From: Chloroflexota bacterium | GTDB taxonomy: Bacteria; Chloroflexota; Dehalococcoidia; Lucifugimonadales; UBA3495 | Assembly: GCA_028874075.1 (NCBI GenBank) | Contig: JAPPLU010000015.1 | Location: 1-55,806, forward strand | Reading direction: 5' to 3' | Length of the DNA: 55,806 bases | Part shown: in pieces, positions 9,158-18,112 of the stretch | Position numbering within the stretch: the first letter of the stretch is position 1 | Layout of the letters: each line of letters opens with the position of its first letter | Position numbers and translations under genes: made by a program | The notes under the pieces: model-generated | What the model saw: only the letters and a program-made list of their open reading frames with translations | Told to the model about the DNA's origin: nothing | The model's database searches: none

Positions 9158-9414
9158 CCTGCCTCGATTACGAAAAGGGGCCAAGACTTTCTCACATTTC
9201 CAACCCAATGTACAGGAAAATGGTGAATTCTGCCAGCAAGGTGTCATGAGGCGAAATCCTGATCGCAGTCCTGACCGCTCGGGGAAAGCCGTAGGCAGAG
9301 GAGACGGGAACCTGGAAAGGCTACGGACAGACAGAAAGGCCGGAAGCAAATCGTGGCCGAGATTGAGAGGCTTACCAGGGTCAATGCCGGAGAAGAGCCG
9401 TCGTCGTGGCTCTA

Positions 9415-9864
9415 TTATTCGAACACCGTTTCCAGCCTGGCAGAGCTGTCAAAGAAGTGCTGCAGACTCTGGTTTACGCGGAAGAAAACGTCCGCTCTCA
9501 GTTGGTCTCCGGTGGCGTTGTCGGAAATGCCGCCCTCTATCATCAGGTCCAGTGTATTTAGCGTGTGGCTCAGGTCGGCGCCGTTATTCTCCCTGGTATT
9601 GGTTACCAGATCCTGCCACTGCTCCACCGTCATTTCCAGATAGAAGTCGGCGTCGATAAGGTCATACTCAGTGCCTTCCGTCACCTCGGTGCATTCGAAG
9701 GCCTCGAAATTGATCACGAATACCCGCTCTCCCACTTTAATCCCCATGACAGCGTCGATGCTGCCAAGCCGCCGGAACTCCTCGTCCTCGTTGACCAGTT
9801 CCTGCAGGGCCCGGAACCATTCTACCGAGGGGAACTTCAGGGCGGTTGATCTGCGTTCACTCAT
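9415..9864 (-). CDS. SCP-2-like sterol-transfer-domain protein
   Basis: A 149-residue protein resembling the SCP-2 fold, which binds lipids or other hydrophobic ligands. The N-terminus is SVEWFRALQELVNEDEEFRR, the usual first helix. Strands follow (AVMGIKVGERVFVINFE), then the DADFYLEMTVEQWQDLV segment and the C-terminal DNATGDQLRADVFFRVNQSL part. The ATG at 9864 has AGGAG about 7 bases upstream; a longer reading overlaps the preceding gene and is rejected. It is the last gene of the 12495-9415 set and could bind a hydrophobic substrate for the ferritin-like oxygenases. That role is inference. Confidence 0.8.
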   Translation of the reverse strand: MSERRSTALKFPSVEWFRALQELVNEDEEFRRLGSIDAVMGIKVGERVFVINFEAFECTEVTEGTEYDLIDADFYLEMTVEQWQDLVTNTRENNGADLSHTLNTLDLMIEGGISDNATGDQLRADVFFRVNQSLQHFFDSSARLETVFE

Positions 9865-9919
9865 GCCTGTCTCCTGGCGGGCTGGTAGGAAATGTCGGGC
9901 TTGGCGAGCGAGCCCCAAG

Positions 9920-10228
9920 CTATTCCTTGAAATAGGGTTCGCCCTTCTCTTTGGCGGCGCTGAAAGGCACCATTCGATCCATGTGGTAATCGGGGTCCGA
10001 GTTGGCCGGCGCGCTGGCCAGGGCCTGGTCGACCATCTTGTAATATTTGGGGTCAAGTTGCTCCAGCTTGTCTGCTTCCGACCGCAGGTAGGCTACCCTG
10101 GATATTATCCGGTGGAGGGAGTCGCCGCCGCACAGCTTGCATTCTGTTGGGTCGTCAGAGCTGAAGGTACGCAGGTAAATGCTGTTGACCTCTCCACAAC
10201 CTTCGCACCGGTATTCATAAATTGGCAC
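9920..10228 (-). CDS. FmdB-family zinc ribbon protein
   Basis: A 102-residue protein with the FmdB start MPIYEYRCEGCG. Cys8/Cys11 and Cys30/Cys33 form the zinc ribbon; the remaining ~65 residues are helical and charged. FmdB proteins are small putative regulators or chaperones near many enzyme operons; a molecular role is not settled. The GTG at 10228 starts 2 bases after the stop of the ferritin-like gene, with a GGGAG site inside that gene's end, so the two are coupled. Confidence 0.85.
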   Translation of the reverse strand: MPIYEYRCEGCGEVNSIYLRTFSSDDPTECKLCGGDSLHRIISRVAYLRSEADKLEQLDPKYYKMVDQALASAPANSDPDYHMDRMVPFSAAKEKGEPYFKE

Positions 10229-10230
10229 GG

Positions 10231-11352
10231 TCAGTCTCCCGACGGGGCAGTTTCTTCCCGGCGCAGGAAGACCGCCAGATCCGGCGACAGGTTGGCCTCG
10301 GTCTTGTTGATGCCAGCCCACTGCATTCGCCGCAAATAGTCCTCGATGTAACGCTGCTTCAAGTCCTCTACAACGGCCATTCCCCCGGCAATGTTCTCTA
10401 CACTTCCGCCGATGATAATGGCAAGGGCTTCCCACAGAACAGGGTCATTCAGGTCCCGAACCAGGTCCCGCTCCACACCCCGCATCAGGTTGCTCAGGCC
10501 CAGGCCGAACCCCTCGGGCTGGTTTTCTACGGCGTACCTCACGTGGGCCATGCCGTAGGCCATGTGGCGGGTCTTGTCCTCCATGCACTTGCGGAACAGT
10601 AACTGGTCGGCCTTATTGCGGGCGTACGCCTCCCCAAACCGGTACAGCAGCAGGGTCAGGGGACCCCGTACCAGGTATAAGAACACGGAAACCTCGGTCC
10701 ACCCGGGGCGGGTCTCCATCATTCTGCGGTTGAACTGGCCAGCGCTTTCCAGGCCCAGGCTGCCGCCGTTGTGAAGGGCCCGATGGCGGAAGATAGTATA
10801 GTGACGGCCCGTGTCGAAAATCTCCGAGGCCAGGAACGTCTTGACCTCGTGGTATGCGTAGTTCATCTTGTGGAGCCACTGGCCGATCAGGTCGGTCTCA
10901 ATGGAAGCCTGCTGGGCCAGTTCGGTACAAAGCTGCCGCATGGCCAGTTCGTACTCGTAAGGCTGGGGCGTTATTTCTTCCCAGGCAATCTCCAGGTGGC
11001 CCATCCACCGGCGCTGGATAGCTTCCTCGTAAAGGTCCACAGCGTTATCGGCCCACAAATCAACCTTGGCGCTGAGAGCGTAGAGGTCAGTCCTGGGTAT
11101 ACCGGAAATTGGAAAGGCGCCCCTGGGCCTGCGGCTCATGTCGGAACTGGACTCGGGGACTTCTCCATAGCTGCCGACGTTCAGGTCGCGCATGGTCAGG
11201 CCACGCTTCCCCGGCTGGGCGCGAACTCCCCACTCCAGGGTGTCGTTCATCCAGGAAAAACGGTCGATGGCAGCCTCGGGTGAAGTACCGGTTCTGGACG
11301 ACTGCGGGTCGGCTTCTTCACCAGATTGCTGTTGTTCTTCTTCCAGGGCCAT
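10231..11352 (-). CDS. Ferritin-like protein lacking two diiron ligands
   Basis: A 373-residue all-helical protein homologous to the gene at 11449-12495, both resembling ferritin-like diiron oxygenases. The first helix Glu (Glu152) and both His (His184, His263) are kept. The two ExxH glutamates are changed: DESRH of the partner becomes DTGRH (Thr181) and DEARH becomes DKTRH (Lys260). A normal diiron site therefore cannot form. Length and flanking helices (FRHRALHNGG, MAYGMAHVRY) are well conserved, so this is not random decay. It may be a structural partner of the active paralogue, or use another cofactor. The first ~60 residues are acidic and low-complexity. Confidence 0.85.
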   Translation of the reverse strand: MALEEEQQQSGEEADPQSSRTGTSPEAAIDRFSWMNDTLEWGVRAQPGKRGLTMRDLNVGSYGEVPESSSDMSRRPRGAFPISGIPRTDLYALSAKVDLWADNAVDLYEEAIQRRWMGHLEIAWEEITPQPYEYELAMRQLCTELAQQASIETDLIGQWLHKMNYAYHEVKTFLASEIFDTGRHYTIFRHRALHNGGSLGLESAGQFNRRMMETRPGWTEVSVFLYLVRGPLTLLLYRFGEAYARNKADQLLFRKCMEDKTRHMAYGMAHVRYAVENQPEGFGLGLSNLMRGVERDLVRDLNDPVLWEALAIIIGGSVENIAGGMAVVEDLKQRYIEDYLRRMQWAGINKTEANLSPDLAVFLRREETAPSGD

Positions 11353-11448
11353 AGCAGCCTCTAGCGGCGGAGAATTTGGTCAGAGCCTTACAAAGCAAGA
11401 CCTCCCTCGGATGTACGCGGGAGGTCTCAAGGAATTTTGTCCGGTGGG

Positions 11449-12495
11449 CTACGCTGCAGCCTTGTACTGTTCCAGCAGTGCGGGATTCACCCGGCCGTTG
11501 TGGATGCGGTCATCAAATCCGGCGGACTTGAGCCGCTGGAAGTACTCCTTGGTTTGACGTTGGCGGATGGCCATAAGAATCTTTTGTCCCTCGTCCACCT
11601 TATCCTTACCGCCTCCCAGCAGCATCGCCAGGGCGCCGCTGGTAAGCTGGCTCTGGCCGGCCGGATTCTCGCCGCCGGCGCCGGTGGCCTGGCGACTCTC
11701 GCCCTCGTCTAGATAGCAGTGAATCTCATCGCGGCGTTCCGGAGCGAACTCGTTCATGTACCGCAGGTGCAGTACGCCGATGGCGACGTGGCGGGCCTCG
11801 TCTTGTGCGCAGCGGCGGTAGATGGCCTTCTCGGCTTCGTTGTAGGCCATCATTTCACCCAGCCGGAACAACGTAAGCACATTTCCCTCGCCGGTGATGT
11901 GGAGCCTGGAGGAAAATTCGGTGAACTCCCGGGCGTTATCGGTACTGCCGCCAACCACGTCGCTGACACTGTCGATCATGCGCATGAGGCCGCCGCCGTT
12001 GGCCAGGGCCCGCTTGCGGAAGACATCCAGGTGGCGGGACTCGTCCATCACCTGGGCCAGCAGCGCCAACCTCACTTCCTGGTAGTCCGGGGACATGGTG
12101 GAGATGAAGCGGCCAGGAACGTCGGAGGCGATAAATTCCACCTGAGTAAAGAAGGTGGCCAGCTGGCATTGAGCGGCTTCTATGTCGTCAGGCAGGGGCT
12201 GGATGGTCTCCCAGGGAATGTCGGTGGCCGAGCTCCACTGGCGGGTGATGAACTCTTCGTACAGCTTGGTCAGGTTATGGGCCCAGACTTCGCTCTTGGT
12301 TCGGAAGGTGTAGGCCCCAAACCGGGCCACATCGCCCCGGGGTATGGAGCCCTGAACTCGACCCGTGTCGTTGGCAGACTGTTCCTCTACCCCTTCGCCG
12401 GCCACGTGTTCCCGCAGCTTTTCCAGCCACGAAAGGTCAAATCCCTGTTCCTTGGCCTGTTCCCAGTAAGCTGTCCTGCTCTCCACGGTGGCCAT
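11449..12495 (-). CDS. Ferritin-like diiron oxygenase-type protein
   Basis: A 348-residue ferritin-like four-helix protein with a complete-looking diiron site: Glu120 (FTQVEFIAS), Glu152/His155 in DESRH, Glu203 or a neighbour in the third helix, and Glu233/His236 in DEARH. Such sites activate O2 in AurF-type N-oxygenases, R2-like oxidases and related enzymes; the substrate is unknown. The ATG at 12495 follows a G-rich site (GGGGGGTGA); a GTG 42 bases further upstream has none. It begins a run of four same-strand genes: this enzyme, its ligand-less paralogue, an FmdB protein and an SCP-2-like protein. Residues ~275-300 form a Gly/Gln-rich insertion absent from the paralogue. Confidence 0.85.
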   Translation of the reverse strand: MATVESRTAYWEQAKEQGFDLSWLEKLREHVAGEGVEEQSANDTGRVQGSIPRGDVARFGAYTFRTKSEVWAHNLTKLYEEFITRQWSSATDIPWETIQPLPDDIEAAQCQLATFFTQVEFIASDVPGRFISTMSPDYQEVRLALLAQVMDESRHLDVFRKRALANGGGLMRMIDSVSDVVGGSTDNAREFTEFSSRLHITGEGNVLTLFRLGEMMAYNEAEKAIYRRCAQDEARHVAIGVLHLRYMNEFAPERRDEIHCYLDEGESRQATGAGGENPAGQSQLTSGALAMLLGGGKDKVDEGQKILMAIRQRQTKEYFQRLKSAGFDDRIHNGRVNPALLEQYKAAA

Positions 12496-12675
12496 GCGGT
12501 TCACCCCCCAATGAATTGCCTGCGGTTGGGTATGCACACTACGGGAATTAATCGTGATATTACTTATCCGGCAGCGGACTTGTCAACTTTGAGCGGGCCA
12601 ATTAACAAAGCCAATTAACGAAAAGGGCAACACCGCCTCAATGGCCTCATGCTTTCAAAGGACATGCGTCGGCCT

Positions 12676-13995
12676 CTATCCGGCCCCAACCAGCCGCCGC
12701 GCCGGAGGCTTCGCAAACAGGATGACGACCGCCGTCAACCCGGCCAGGGAGGCAAAAACGGATAGGGCGATGTCGTAGCTGCCCGTAACATCGAAGACGA
12801 TACCGGCGGCCACGGTGCCGATGGCCTGCTCAAGGCTGGTAAAAGGCTCGGTAACGCCCCGGATGGCTCCCAGCGACCGGCGGCCATAGTAGTCGGCGTA
12901 TGCCACCGGCGGAACCGACAGCATGCCGCCTACCCCGAACCCGAAGGCGGCGGAGTAGGCCAGGGCGTCTAGGGTGGAACTGACGGTAAGGAACAGAAGC
13001 GCGGGTATGGCAACGGCCAGGGACACGGCAACCAGCACGTAGCGCACGGGGAACCGTTCCGCGATCCAGCCCCACATCAGACTTCCTGCGCCCATAAAGG
13101 CCGCGGACAGGCTCAGGCCCAGCCCCGACAGGACCACGCCCAGGCCCTCGTCACGCAGCAGGGCCGCCAGGTGAGTGTTGATGCCCGCCTGCACCAGGAA
13201 CAGGGTGCCCACCCCTGCGGCTAGAATCCACAGGGCTGGAGTCTTCATTGCTTCCTTCAGGGTCCAGGCCGGTTCTTCCGCTGGTTGGGCCGCCGGTTCT
13301 CCCTGGTAGGTTTCGGTGTCGTCCTGCAGGGATTCAGGTTCAGGATCGCCATCGGGTCGGAGTCCCAGGTCTTCCGGTTGCTGCACAATCAGGAATGTGG
13401 TGGGTATAAGGGCGATTATCCATACCAGGGCCCCCAGCACAATCCATGCCGCTGGCCAGCCGTGGCTGAGGATCACTGCTGAGGCGATCAGGGGGAAGGC
13501 GACGAGCCCAATGGAATGTGAGGCGAATAGTATTCCGTTAGTCCGGCCCCGCATCCGCACAAACCATCTGGACACCACCACCGAGGCGCCGATGGGAATG
13601 GGGCTGGCGAAGATTACCCGGCTGATGCCGTAGAACAGGTAGAAGAAAAAGGGAATAGTTGCCCATGCCAGGGATATGGTAGCCAGACCCATTATGAAGA
13701 CGCTGGACGCCAGCACCAGCCTTGCGCCGTACCGGTCTATCAGCCATCCGATGCCCGGGGACAGAGCCGAGGCGGCCAGCCCGCCCACGCTAGCGGCTCC
13801 GGCCACCAGGGTGCGGCTCCAGCCCAGTTCAGGGTCTGCTGCCAGTGGATAAATGAAAACGGCCAGGGTCAGGCTGGCCGAGGCATTGCGCACTACCTGG
13901 GTGCTGCTGGCGGAGGCCAGTATTACCCACCCGTAGAAGAAGGGCAGCCGCTGGGCCAGTCGTTGCAGGGAACCGGTCATAGGGTGGAAACCCAT
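12676..13995 (-). CDS. MFS transporter (oxalate/formate antiporter-like)
   Basis: A 439-residue major facilitator with about 12 hydrophobic segments and a central charged loop near 195-235 rich in Asp, Glu and Gln. The N-terminal FFYGWVILA is typical of the OxlT/monocarboxylate branch. Substrate is probably a small carboxylate, but that is inference. The ATG at 13995 has AGGAGGT about 15 bases upstream, rather far; MTGSLQR at 13980 is an alternative start. It is on the same strand as the ferritin-like genes but about 180 bases upstream, so linkage is uncertain. Confidence 0.85.
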   Translation of the reverse strand: MGFHPMTGSLQRLAQRLPFFYGWVILASASSTQVVRNASASLTLAVFIYPLAADPELGWSRTLVAGAASVGGLAASALSPGIGWLIDRYGARLVLASSVFIMGLATISLAWATIPFFFYLFYGISRVIFASPIPIGASVVVSRWFVRMRGRTNGILFASHSIGLVAFPLIASAVILSHGWPAAWIVLGALVWIIALIPTTFLIVQQPEDLGLRPDGDPEPESLQDDTETYQGEPAAQPAEEPAWTLKEAMKTPALWILAAGVGTLFLVQAGINTHLAALLRDEGLGVVLSGLGLSLSAAFMGAGSLMWGWIAERFPVRYVLVAVSLAVAIPALLFLTVSSTLDALAYSAAFGFGVGGMLSVPPVAYADYYGRRSLGAIRGVTEPFTSLEQAIGTVAAGIVFDVTGSYDIALSVFASLAGLTAVVILFAKPPARRLVGAG

Positions 13996-14561
13996 GCAGG
14001 ACTGACGGGGACCTCCTGCGGCTGATTAAAGGGGGCCGGTCTGTCAAGAGTTGGGGCCGGTAGAGTCACAGGATGCTCCCAGGGGTTCCGTGGGGGCTGG
14101 TGTTGAGTCCCCAGCGCCCGAAGTTGAATGACCAGGGGCTGGTGGCTGGGGCATACTTTAACATAAGGGCCCGGCTACGTTAAGTGGCGGCCTTGGGCCC
14201 AGCAGGATGGTTGCAAAGTCAATCCTTGTGTTCCTGCCTCCCTGACTAGGGAATGTCAAGACTGGGGGTGGCGCCCCTTTGCCTGGGACCTCACTCCCTC
14301 ACGTTCAACCTCCAGAGGAGAGAGAACACTGAAATGGGCCCATAGTGGTCTAAATCTCCGGTTGTCCACTGGAATTGTCATCGTGGGCTGCTCCTCTGTC
14401 CTTTGGAGCCGACCTCTTGCAAACTCGCCTGACGGCTCACTACCCTGAAGATGGATACTCGGGGAAAGTCCATTATTTCGCAGCGGCGCTATGGAGAACC
14501 GTGCCGCTGGGATGCAGGGCCTTCCTGTCTGCAGGCAGTCTGCCAGGAACCTGGCATTGGG

Positions 14562-14589
14562 TGAAAATGAGCGGAAATGAACGGCAAAA
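14562..14589. repeat. 10-bp-phased A-tract repeat
   Basis: Three successive ~10-bp units (GAAAATGAGC, GGAAATGAAC, GGCAAAATTT). The A-tracts recur once per helical turn, as in the arrays near 22378-22523 and 28951-28993. Confidence 0.5.
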
Positions 14590-14792
14590 TTTGTTTTATT
14601 GTCTCAGCTTTGCACAACAAATGGGAATTTATCGAAACATGAACAGGGCCTTCACAATGATTTGAAATCAAGAGAGACCCATTGTGCAGAGCCGGACGAC
14701 CGACCTGCTTCGCTCAGTGCCCCGTCGGCCCCAGAAAAACGAACCCTGCCCTGGCCTTTCACTTATGGACCCGCTGCAACGGCGCGGGGCCG

Positions 14793-14801
14793 TGCTATAC
14801 T
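14793..14801 (+). promoter_or_regulatory. Extended -10 promoter of the coiled-coil gene
   Basis: TGC-TATACT, an extended -10, lies 45 bases before the coiled-coil ATG. No good -35 is visible. Confidence 0.5.
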
Positions 14802-14845
14802 GGCTGTGCGGAAGGCCCCGCACACCCACACAAGGACACCAGCCC

Positions 14846-15157
14846 ATGCAGCAGCAACCACTGGAAGAGAGGGTAGCTTCCCTCGAGACAGCCGCCGAGC
14901 GCCACGAGCAGACCATTGCGCGCTTGACCACCATCGCCGAGGACCAGGACCAACTCCTGGACCGTCTCGTAGCCAACCAGGAAACCCTTCAGGCCAACCA
15001 GGAGACTCTTCAGGCCAACCAGGAAACAATCGTAACCCTGCTGGAAGAACTGACCCGTGACGCTGCCACCACCCGCCGCCTGTGGCTACGCCTGGCCCAA
15101 CGCTACGGCTGGCTAGACGACGAGCAGAACGGCGCCCAGCCGGAAACGCCCGCTTAG
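14846..15157 (+). CDS. Small coiled-coil protein with heptad repeats
   Basis: A 103-residue, highly charged, almost wholly helical protein. Residues 1-75 form a continuous coiled coil. In its centre the heptad ANQETLQ is repeated three times, encoded by three 21-bp direct repeats at 14972-15034 (the third diverges at its end). The C-terminal RRLWLRLAQRYGWLDD is amphipathic. I recognise no family. The ATG at 14846 has a weak AAGGA site and an extended -10 promoter upstream, which support expression. Longer in-frame readings begin upstream of that promoter. The in-phase DNA repeats suggest a coil length that can change by slippage. Confidence 0.75.
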   Translation: MQQQPLEERVASLETAAERHEQTIARLTTIAEDQDQLLDRLVANQETLQANQETLQANQETIVTLLEELTRDAATTRRLWLRLAQRYGWLDDEQNGAQPETPA

Positions 15158-15465
15158 CCGTTAAAGTCCGCCGCCCCAAGCAATGGCTCCAGGACACCGG
15201 CCCCATATTTCACCGTGGTCCGACTGGTTGCCCCACTACAGAGCCGGAAGCCCCCTTATTCCTTTCAGGATGCAATTGCACTGGTCAGCCTTGGGGCTGG
15301 AGTATATCTGCGGCAGGGACAAATGGCACTGCCCGGTATGGCCTGCCACCTGGTTTGTCAGGCATGACATTTCTGGCTGAAAAAATTCAGCGATAGGGTA
15401 ATTTCCATTCACATGTAATGGTTCGGTGCGCCCTCTCTTCTTGCCTTTTTCACCCTTTGACCCTG

Positions 15466-15474
15466 TGCTATAAT
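15466..15474 (+). promoter_or_regulatory. Extended -10 promoter of prs
   Basis: TGC-TATAAT lies about 150 bases upstream of prs. The nearest -35-like TTGCCT is spaced too far (22 bases), so the extended -10 may compensate. The leader is about 140 nt. Confidence 0.55.
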
Positions 15475-15580
15475 CGCAAAGCCTTTGAACGGGGCCAGTT
15501 TTGGGGTGTGCCGGGGAGTGTGCGGGGCCCTTGGACAGGTTTCTTTTTCCGGCAGCAGACCGGTTGCGGTGGCAGCGCCT

Positions 15581-15613
15581 CCGGTTGAACATCAGGGCCG
15601 GTTGAACATCAGG
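15581..15613 (+). repeat. 17-bp tandem repeat in the prs leader
   Basis: CCGGTTGAACATCAGG occurs at 15581-15596 and 15598-15613 (period 17). The second copy ends in the AGG that begins the prs ribosome site. Confidence 0.8.
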
Positions 15614-15621
15614 AAGGGGGT

Positions 15622-16662
15622 ATGGCTGCCACCGCCGACCGCAGGCAGCCCGCTACTATGACTTACACTAAAGGCCCGCTGGTAGATTCCGATAATCTGA
15701 GAATTTTCTCCGGCAATTCTCACCCCGCTCTGGCCCAGTCGGTCTGCGACTACCTGAATATCCCATTGAGCCAGGCGGAAGTCTTCAAGTTTGCCAACGA
15801 TAATTCTTTCGTGCGAATTCTGGAAAACGTCCGCCAGCGGGACGTCTTCATCATCCAGCCTACCGGCGCCCCGGTTAACGACCACCTGATGGAACTGCTC
15901 ATCATGATCGATGCATGCAAGCGGGCGTCGGCAGGGCGGATTACTGCCGTAATCCCTTATTACGGCTACGGGCGTACCGACAAGAAGGACCAGCCCAGGG
16001 TGCCCATTACGGCTCGCCTGGTGGCCGACCTGCTGACCACCGCCGGGGCCGACCGCCTCCTGACAGTGGACCTGCACGCCGGCCAGATCCAGGGTTTCTT
16101 CAACATTCCCGTTGACGAATTGACTGCCATGACCATAATGGCCGACTACTTCAAGGCCATGGAGATTGAAGACCTGGTAGTGGTGGCCGTGGATATCGGC
16201 ATCTCCAAGCGCGCTCGAGACGTGGCCGAATACCTGGATTGCCCATTGGCCATCATTGAGAAACGCCGAATTGACAATGCTGACCATTCTGAAACGCTGA
16301 ACGTCATCGGCGATGTCAAAGGGAAGGTGGCCCTGACCTTTGATGACGAGATTCTCACCGGGGGTACGACGGTAAACGCCGGCCACGCCTTGATGGAGGC
16401 CGGGGTTACCAAGGTCTACTGCTGCGCCACCCACCCCGTGTTTGCCAGCCGCGCCTACGATGTCATCGAAGATAGCGACTTCCAGGAAGTGGTCGTAACC
16501 GACACTCTGCCCCTGGACCCCGACAAGGAAGCTGCCAAGGTCAAGGTGCTATCGGTTGCTCCTCTGCTGGGCGAGGCCATCAACCGCATTCACGTGGGCC
16601 AGTCGGTGGGCGCGCTCTTCAGCACCCGCAGCTTTCCGGAGTTTCCCAGCCGACCGGCCTGA
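15622..16662 (+). CDS. prs: Ribose-phosphate pyrophosphokinase (PRPP synthetase)
   Basis: Makes PRPP from ribose 5-phosphate and ATP for nucleotide, His and Trp synthesis. The 346-residue protein has LRIFSGNSHP at its start, the PYYGYGRTDKKD ATP flexible loop, VDLHAGQIQGFF, the ribose-phosphate/PRPP loop region DDEILTGGTT and the terminal SVAPLLGEAI. The PRPP loop reads DDEILTGG where most have DDIIDTGG, a small variation. The N-terminus is ~20 residues longer than usual; ATG at 15658 (MTYTKGP) is an alternative, but AGGAAGGGGG precedes 15622. Transcription probably starts from the extended -10 at 15466. Confidence 0.93.
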   Translation: MAATADRRQPATMTYTKGPLVDSDNLRIFSGNSHPALAQSVCDYLNIPLSQAEVFKFANDNSFVRILENVRQRDVFIIQPTGAPVNDHLMELLIMIDACKRASAGRITAVIPYYGYGRTDKKDQPRVPITARLVADLLTTAGADRLLTVDLHAGQIQGFFNIPVDELTAMTIMADYFKAMEIEDLVVVAVDIGISKRARDVAEYLDCPLAIIEKRRIDNADHSETLNVIGDVKGKVALTFDDEILTGGTTVNAGHALMEAGVTKVYCCATHPVFASRAYDVIEDSDFQEVVVTDTLPLDPDKEAAKVKVLSVAPLLGEAINRIHVGQSVGALFSTRSFPEFPSRPA

Positions 16663-16800
16663 TCTCGTACGCTGGAGTAATGAATTGAGAGCGGGGCCAG
16701 CACTGGGACCTCGCCTCGAGTCTTTTCCTAAATACCTTCCCCCGACCCAATCCGGTATCTCCGCGCTTTCACTCCAATTCTTGAAGGAGGAATGCTCAAG

Positions 16801-17976
16801 ATGTACGACCTGCTTATCAAGGGTGGAATGGTAATTGACCCTTCCCAGAACCTCAACGGCCCTAGTGACGTGGCGGTGCAGGACGGCAAGATTGCCCTAG
16901 TGGCGCCGGACATACCCGAGTCCGAGGCTGTCCGGGTGGTGGAAGTCAAGGGCAAGTTGGTAACGCCCGGCCTTATTGATCTGCATACTCACATCTACGA
17001 CGGCGTTAACGGCAACGGCGTGGAGGCCGACCTGGGCGGCGTCCGCGCGGGCGTTACTACCATGGTGGACGCTGGTAGTTCCGGCTGCGACACCTACGGC
17101 GGCTTCCCCCGCCACATCATCCCCAATAACGCCACGGAAATTATCCCTTTCCTGCACATCTGCCGCACCGGCCTGGCCACTACGCCCGACATTTTCAGCC
17201 CCGCAAGCATTGATCTGGACCGCACCATTCAGGTGGTGGAACAGAACCGGGACACCATCTTCGGCATTAAGGCCCGCATGGTGTCGCCCGCCCTGGAGAT
17301 TATGGGCATGGAAATGCCCCGCATGGCCAAGCGCGCCGCCGTGGAGGCCGGAGTCAAGTTGATGGTACACATTGGCGACACGGAAAAGCGCTATGACGAA
17401 AAGGTCATCCACCAGTTGCTGCCCATTCTGGAAGAGGGCGATATCGTCACGCATTTGTTTACCGCCAACCCTGGCGGGGTCATCGACTCCGAAGGCAAGC
17501 TGGTGCCCGAGGCCAAAGAGGCCCAGGAACGCGGAGTTTGGCTGGACACGGCCCACGGCAGGATGAACTTCAGCTTCGACGTGGGACAACGGGTGCTTGA
17601 CCAGGGTCTTCTGCCCCACTGTATCAGCACCGACCTTACCCTGCCGGGCCGCGAGTTGACCGTCCATAGCATGACCGAAATGATGACTCGCTTCTTGGCC
17701 ATAGAGTTCACCCTCGACCAGGTGGTGGAGATGTCCACCCTGAACCCTGCCAAAGCCCTGGGCCAGGAAGACCGCATTGGCTCCCTGGCAGTGGGCCACC
17801 AGGCGGACATTTCGGTACTGGACATGGTGGAAGGCGACTGGGTGGTCTACGACGTGGTTGGCGGCAGTCGCCGCACCGAAAAAGCGTTGGTTCCAGTGTT
17901 AACCGTAAAGCGCGGCGAGGTCTATGAAGCCGGCTGGGGCCCCAGGCCCTGGGGCTGGGAACCGGACAGCGTATAG
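16801..17976 (+). CDS. Amidohydrolase of the dihydroorotase-like deacetylase group
   Basis: A 391-residue TIM-barrel metal hydrolase of the amidohydrolase superfamily, subtype I. The binuclear site is complete: His62 and His64 (LIDLHTH), Lys157 (FGIKARM, the carbamylated lysine), His190 (LMVHIGD), His218 (VTHLF) and Asp278 (ISTDLT). It is closest to the enzymes annotated as amidohydrolase/deacetylase, which act on N-acyl or cyclic amide substrates; the exact substrate is unknown. The start is ATG 16801 because GGAGG at 16786-16790 is 10 bases away; ATG 16792 would leave one base. A rho-independent terminator follows within 80 bases. Confidence 0.9.
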   Translation: MYDLLIKGGMVIDPSQNLNGPSDVAVQDGKIALVAPDIPESEAVRVVEVKGKLVTPGLIDLHTHIYDGVNGNGVEADLGGVRAGVTTMVDAGSSGCDTYGGFPRHIIPNNATEIIPFLHICRTGLATTPDIFSPASIDLDRTIQVVEQNRDTIFGIKARMVSPALEIMGMEMPRMAKRAAVEAGVKLMVHIGDTEKRYDEKVIHQLLPILEEGDIVTHLFTANPGGVIDSEGKLVPEAKEAQERGVWLDTAHGRMNFSFDVGQRVLDQGLLPHCISTDLTLPGRELTVHSMTEMMTRFLAIEFTLDQVVEMSTLNPAKALGQEDRIGSLAVGHQADISVLDMVEGDWVVYDVVGGSRRTEKALVPVLTVKRGEVYEAGWGPRPWGWEPDSV

Positions 17977-18015
17977 GGGAATCAACATTGATGGGCTGGA
18001 TTGACAGTGAGAGCA

Positions 18016-18052
18016 CGGGGCGGGATCTATACCCGCCCCGTTGTTGCTGTTT
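18016..18052 (+). terminator. Rho-independent terminator after the amidohydrolase
   Basis: Perfect 9-bp stem CGGGGCGGG/CCCGCCCCG, 7-base loop, then a T-rich run (TTGTTGCTGTTT). Confidence 0.85.
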
Positions 18053-18112
18053 CAAGAAGGTGCACTAAACAGGCGGTTCATATAGCACAAGTTTGGATAA
18101 GAGCCGAGCTCT

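Larger units (their letters stand above)
13996..14845. other. 850-bp intergenic region
   Basis: No ORF here is protein-like. It holds a phased A-tract array at 14562-14589 and an extended -10 element at 14793-14801, listed separately. Confidence 0.5.

Noticed and set aside
11719..12618. 299-residue ORF opposite the diiron gene
   Set aside because: Antisense shadow of a well-supported gene with conserved metal motifs.
15592..16434. 280-residue ORF opposite prs
   Set aside because: Shadow of prs; Gly/His/Val/Gln-rich antisense composition.
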